The translations under genes were made by a program, and so were the position numbers. Shown here piece after piece: positions 60,354 through 64,000 of a stretch of DNA of 64,000 nt (its first letter is position 1; each line of letters opens with the position of its first letter). The stretch is from NCBI GenBank assembly GCA_035548495.1, contig DASZSV010000014.1:1-64000 (forward strand), read 5' to 3'. The notes below the pieces were generated by a model. It made no database searches, had not been told where the DNA came from, and was given only the letters and a program-made list of their open reading frames with translations. This DNA comes from CAILZL01 sp035548495 (GTDB taxonomy: Bacteria; Pseudomonadota; Gammaproteobacteria; Steroidobacterales; Steroidobacteraceae).

Positions 60354-60501
60354 GCGGATTGGCGGGTTTTAATATCCCGCGATGGTGATTGCGCACTGAC
60401 TGTGCAGCCGTGCTGTCCGGTTAAACCGCAATGATCGTTATTGTCGCAGCAATCGTGCTGTGAACGTTGTCATTCAAGCCATGCTTTTTTCAGCCAATGC
60501 T

Positions 60502-62823
60502 TCAGGCTTGCAGTGTGGCAATGTCGTCCTGATCGTCGGAGCTGGCCAGCAATTGTTGCAGGCAGATTTCCAGACGTGCGCGTTCAATGGGTTTGGTCAG
60601 ATAATCATCCATGCCAGCCTCCTTGCATTCGATCTCGGCGCCTTTCATGGCGTTGGCGGTCAATGCCACAATGGGAATATGCGCGCCGCCTTTTTCCAGT
60701 TGCCTGATCTCACGTGTGGCGCTGTAACCATCCATGATGGGCATCTGGCAGTCCATCAGGATCAGGTCATAGTTGCCGGTGCGCCATGCGGCAATGGCTT
60801 CGCGGCCGTTGTTGACTACATCCACTTGATAGTTCAATGCCTGTAACATGCGTCGCGCAACTTTCTGGTTGACCATGTCATCATCGGCAACCAGCACATG
60901 CTTGTGATGGTTGTGTTCACGCGCGCGGCGTTCACGCAGCTCATGTCGTGTGACAATGGCATTTTGCTGTCGCGTTTTGCCATTGTTCAATACCAGCATC
61001 AGACAGTCGATGAGATCGCGCTGGCTCACCGGCTTGAGCAAGTAACCGGCAAATCCCATGTCCGCAAACTGGGCGCTGTCGCCCAATGATCCGGATGACG
61101 TCAGCATCACCAACTGCGTCGCACGCAATTGTGGATCGGACTTGATCATCATGCCCAGTTCTGCGCCGGTGCATCCCGGCATGTCATGATCCAGCAGTGC
61201 CACTTCAAACGGTGTTCCGCTTGCCGCTGCCTCGTGCAACATGCGCAATCCTTCTGCAGCATCAGCGGCAAAGGTGGCGCTGGTGCCGCAGTTGCCCAGT
61301 TGTCGTGCCAGCACTTTGCGATTGGTGGCATTGTCATCCACTGCAAGAATGCGCCGGTTGTTCAACGCCACTGGCATGATGCGTTGTGTGATGATGGTGT
61401 TTTCTTCCGCAGGATCGAATTGCACCGTGAACCAGAAGCGCGAGCCTTTGCCTTCTTCGCTGTCGCCACCTGCATCACCGCCCATCAACTCGGCGAGACG
61501 ACGGCTGATGGACAAGCCCAGGCCGGTGCCGCCGTAACGGCGTGTTACCGATGAATCTGCCTGCGAGAATGGTGTGAACAACAACTTGAGACGATCGGGC
61601 GCGATGCCAATGCCGGTGTCGATGACTTCGCAACGCACTTGAAATCCCTTGCTGCTTTGTTCTGTCAGCGTGACATTGATGCTGATTTCGCCGCGCTCGG
61701 TGAATTTCACCGCATTGCCCGCGAGGTTGAGCAGCACCTGCCGGAAGCGTCCGGGATCGCCACGCACCCAGTCGGGCAATGCAGGATCGATGTTGACAAT
61801 CAGTTCCAGTCCCTTGTGATGCGCCTGTACAGCGATCACACGTGCGGCGTCTTCCACCGTGGTGCGCAAGTCCATGTCCAGCTTTTCAATCTCAAGCTTG
61901 CCTGCTTCGATCTTGGAGAAGTCCAGTATGTCGTTGATGACGGTGAGCAAGGCCTTGGCGCTATTCAATATGGTGCGGGTGCAATCGCGCTGATTGGCAT
62001 CGAGATCAGTATCCATCAGGATTTCCGTCATGCCCAGCACGCCATTCATGGGTGTGCGAATCTCATGGCTCATGTTGGCAAGAAATTCGCTCTTGGCCTT
62101 GTTTGCCGATTCCGCAGCACGCAATGCTTCCGCCGCTGCTTCTTCGGCACGTACCCGCTCAGTAATATCACGGCCAATGCCGGCCAGGCCGATCACGCGG
62201 CCATTGGCATCGCGCAACGGCGTTTTGCTGGTGAGAATGACGAAGTCTTTACCGTCGGCACTGCGTCCGGGTTCCTGCCGGTGCACGATTTCTCCAGACC
62301 TGATGACGCTCTGATCATCAGCAAAAAAAAGTTCTGCCAGTTCTTTCGGGTAATAGTCGAAATCGGTTTTGCCTATCAGCTCTTCCGGTGTCGCGCCCAT
62401 TTGCTTGGCAGTGTACACATTGGCCAATGTGAAGCGGCCCGACGTGTCCTTGGCATAAATGAAATCAGGAATGTTGTTGATCAGTGAAGTCAGCGCGCTG
62501 CGTTCATAAGCGAGACGGTCTTCGTGATGACGGTTCTCGGTGAGCAGTTGTTTGAAGATGGCAACCAGCCCCAGTACAAATGCCGTCATGATCATCATCA
62601 TTACCATCAGCGACAGCCAGATGACTTGATGCGCACTCAGCAAATTGCCGGCAATCTGCGGGGTGATGTAAAAAGACAGAAACGACAACGCAATGGCCAG
62701 CAGCCAGATCGCAGCGGTGGTGCGATACGGCCACTTGATGATCAATTCCAGAAATGCCTTGCGTTTGCTCAAAACACCACTCGCTGAAGTGCAACAAGAA
62801 AGCCTCCCTGACCGGGAGAGCAT
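60502..62823 (-). CDS. Membrane-bound hybrid histidine kinase (PAS-HisKA-HATPase-REC-REC)
   Basis: 773 residues from ATG 62823; TTG 62772 would drop 17 unpromising residues and is equally likely. Two membrane helices (about 34-54 and 68-92), PAS (about 108-225, NNIPDFIYAKDTSGRFTLAN), HisKA with FLANMSHEIRTPMNGVLGM, HATPase_c (LLNLAGNAVKFTERG, DTGIGIAPDRLK, GGTGLGLSIS), then two receivers: ILAVDDNATNRKVL with VALLDHDMPG, and VLVADDDMVNQKVARRML with LILMDCQMPIMDGYSA. No Hpt domain and no adjacent response regulator, so the partner is unknown. BarA/EvgS-like layout in general terms. Confidence 0.9.
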   Translation of the reverse strand: MLSRSGRLSCCTSASGVLSKRKAFLELIIKWPYRTTAAIWLLAIALSFLSFYITPQIAGNLLSAHQVIWLSLMVMMMIMTAFVLGLVAIFKQLLTENRHHEDRLAYERSALTSLINNIPDFIYAKDTSGRFTLANVYTAKQMGATPEELIGKTDFDYYPKELAELFFADDQSVIRSGEIVHRQEPGRSADGKDFVILTSKTPLRDANGRVIGLAGIGRDITERVRAEEAAAEALRAAESANKAKSEFLANMSHEIRTPMNGVLGMTEILMDTDLDANQRDCTRTILNSAKALLTVINDILDFSKIEAGKLEIEKLDMDLRTTVEDAARVIAVQAHHKGLELIVNIDPALPDWVRGDPGRFRQVLLNLAGNAVKFTERGEISINVTLTEQSSKGFQVRCEVIDTGIGIAPDRLKLLFTPFSQADSSVTRRYGGTGLGLSISRRLAELMGGDAGGDSEEGKGSRFWFTVQFDPAEENTIITQRIMPVALNNRRILAVDDNATNRKVLARQLGNCGTSATFAADAAEGLRMLHEAAASGTPFEVALLDHDMPGCTGAELGMMIKSDPQLRATQLVMLTSSGSLGDSAQFADMGFAGYLLKPVSQRDLIDCLMLVLNNGKTRQQNAIVTRHELRERRAREHNHHKHVLVADDDMVNQKVARRMLQALNYQVDVVNNGREAIAAWRTGNYDLILMDCQMPIMDGYSATREIRQLEKGGAHIPIVALTANAMKGAEIECKEAGMDDYLTKPIERARLEICLQQLLASSDDQDDIATLQA

Positions 62824-62948
62824 CTGCCGCTACATCGGCAGCAGTGGTCATATTCCTAAGGGCAAATAGCGTCTATTTAGAGCGGATTGATGTTATGTAT
62901 AGCAGCGCCGCCATCAAACTGTGCGTATGGTCACTGAATACACCAGGG

Positions 62949-64000
62949 TCATTCAGGCAATTCAAGGTCCTTGATCACGGTGGCAAGGAAGCGGCAGGCT
63001 TCGCCGCCGGTAATGCAGCGGTGATCAAACGTGAGCGACAGCGGAATGCGTGGATGAACTTCGATGCCGCCTGATTCTGTGGCCACCACATCGCGATGTA
63101 CTTTGCCTGTGCCGAGAATGGCCACCATCGGCGGCACGATCAACGGCGTGGCATAGCGTCCTGCCAGTGTGCCGAAATTGGTGATGGTGATGGTGGGATC
63201 GCGCATGTCATCCATGCTCAGGGTGCGATCCTTGCTGGCCTGTTTGAAACGATTCAATTCATCGCGCAATTCAAGCAGCGATTTTTTTTCTGCATCGCGG
63301 ATGACGGGCACCAGCAGTTTGTCGCCGACATCAATGGCAATGCCCACATCAACATGTTTCAGCACACGGCGTGCTGGACCATCAGGATCAAAGATGGCAT
63401 TCAACGATGGTTCGGCGGCAATGCCGCGGCACAGGGCGCGAATGATGCGTGCAGTCATGTCCACACGACCTGGCCAGTTGTGTACGTCGGCATCATCGAA
63501 CACCGTGACCATCGCGATCTCATCGCGAGAGAGTGTCATGGATTGGGCCATGACGCGGCGCGGGCCATGCAAGGGTTCAAATTCACCGGCCAGACGTTCG
63601 CCCAGTGCAGGCAGTTGATATGCATTGGCAGACTGGCGTGTCAGTTTGCCTGCGTGCAGTACATCATCAATGGTGATGATGCCGTCGCGTCCCGAACCAC
63701 TGACACGATCCAGATCCACTGACAGGCGCTTTGCAAGAATGCGTGCTGCAGGCGCAGCGCGCAAACGCGTACGCTGAATGTGGCGATGGCTGCCGCCAGC
63801 CACGGCACGTTCCACCAGTTCGTGATCGCTGACATTCATGCGGCCCACGACGGTCATTGAACTCGGTGTGGCACCGGCCGATGACGTAGGCGCTTTCGCA
63901 GGCGTCGCCGAACTTGCAGCAGCCTGTTTGTCATTCAATTCAAATTCAACAATGGCCTGGTGTGTGGCAACCACATCGCCGGCCTTGGCGAGCAGGCGTG
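62949..64000 (-). CDS. 2-oxoacid dehydrogenase E2 acyltransferase (5' end outside window)
   Basis: The frame is open to the right edge, so the N-terminal part is missing; about 350 residues are present. The first residues RLLAKAGDVVATHQAIVEFEL are the end of a lipoyl domain (given in part). An Ala/Ser linker, a peripheral-subunit-binding domain (AAPAARILAKRLSVDLDRV; GSGRDGIITIDDV) and the catalytic domain follow, with the active-site LTFDHRCITGGEA near the C-terminus. It is probably the branched-chain or a pyruvate-type E2; genes for E1 and E3 would lie beyond the window. Substrate class cannot be fixed. Confidence 0.9.
   Translation of the reverse strand, partial: RLLAKAGDVVATHQAIVEFELNDKQAAASSATPAKAPTSSAGATPSSMTVVGRMNVSDHELVERAVAGGSHRHIQRTRLRAAPAARILAKRLSVDLDRVSGSGRDGIITIDDVLHAGKLTRQSANAYQLPALGERLAGEFEPLHGPRRVMAQSMTLSRDEIAMVTVFDDADVHNWPGRVDMTARIIRALCRGIAAEPSLNAIFDPDGPARRVLKHVDVGIAIDVGDKLLVPVIRDAEKKSLLELRDELNRFKQASKDRTLSMDDMRDPTITITNFGTLAGRYATPLIVPPMVAILGTGKVHRDVVATESGGIEVHPRIPLSLTFDHRCITGGEACRFLATVIKDLELPE

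Noticed and set aside
1..64000. CRISPR arrays, insertion sequences, rRNA genes, integrases or toxin-antitoxin pairs
   Set aside because: No regularly spaced short repeats with unique spacers, no transposase or integrase motif and no rRNA sequence were seen; the only regular repeats are coding (1-2.6 kb).

Overview
The window looks like a chromosomal segment of a gammaproteobacterium. Evidence: E. coli-type gene clusters are preserved (corB-ypjD next to ffh, the QseE/QseG/QseF-type trio, rpsF-rpsR-rplI-dnaB-alr, thrS-infC-rpmI-rplT-pheS-pheT-ihfA-merR followed by tRNA-Pro GGG, phoB-phoR with pst genes), and the SrkA, GlrR, YoaA and DnaB homologues read closest to gammaproteobacterial forms. 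GC content looks mid-50s percent by eye (not computed). I cannot name a genus; a Xanthomonadales/Nevskiales/Steroidobacterales-like lineage is a guess. No CRISPR array, insertion sequence or prophage was seen.

Layout. 1-6.4 kb: a minus-strand surface module made of a phage-collar-domain protein, a sulfotransferase and a giant DUF4347 adhesin-like protein that leaves the window on the left, with 375-bp in-frame repeats. 6.7-9.9 kb: a periplasmic, Tat-exported isoquinoline-1-oxidoreductase-type molybdenum enzyme (small and large subunits) plus a small membrane protein. 10.2-12.9 kb: secreted GH3 glycosidase. 13-16.6 kb: corB, ypjD, ffh. 16.6-20 kb: GlrK/QseG/GlrR-like signalling operon, whose response regulator has lost the sigma-54 contact motif. 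20.2-32.7 kb: galE, srkA, a lipoprotein, bipA, a GT-C type membrane protein, a PAS/GAF/GGDEF/EAL regulator, dusA, an adenylate cyclase-FHA fusion and a small secreted protein. 32.7-35.4 kb: yoaA and tsaB.

35.4-43.1 kb holds the phosphate regulon: phoB-phoR, then an apparently foreign two-gene piece (a sigma-like factor plus an 88-residue protein), then pstS facing away from pstC-pstA-phoU. No pstB is present here. Pho-box-like sites lie in front of phoB and between pstS and pstC. 43.2-44.9 kb: dsbB and dapE, overlapping tail to tail. 45-56.5 kb is a core-gene block for translation and replication. 56.6-59.2 kb: molybdate transport in the unusual order modB-modC-modA; it could supply the molybdenum enzyme at 7 kb. 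59.5-64 kb: gpmA, a hybrid histidine kinase, and the 3' part of a lipoyl-dependent E2 acyltransferase cut by the window edge.

Notable non-coding features are two copies of a fold-back intergenic repeat (52.1 and 59.3 kb), a terminator whose loop contains the bipA -10 box, a candidate S6:S18-type leader in front of rpsF, a non-AUG (AUC or AUU) start for infC, and several inverted repeats in promoter regions.
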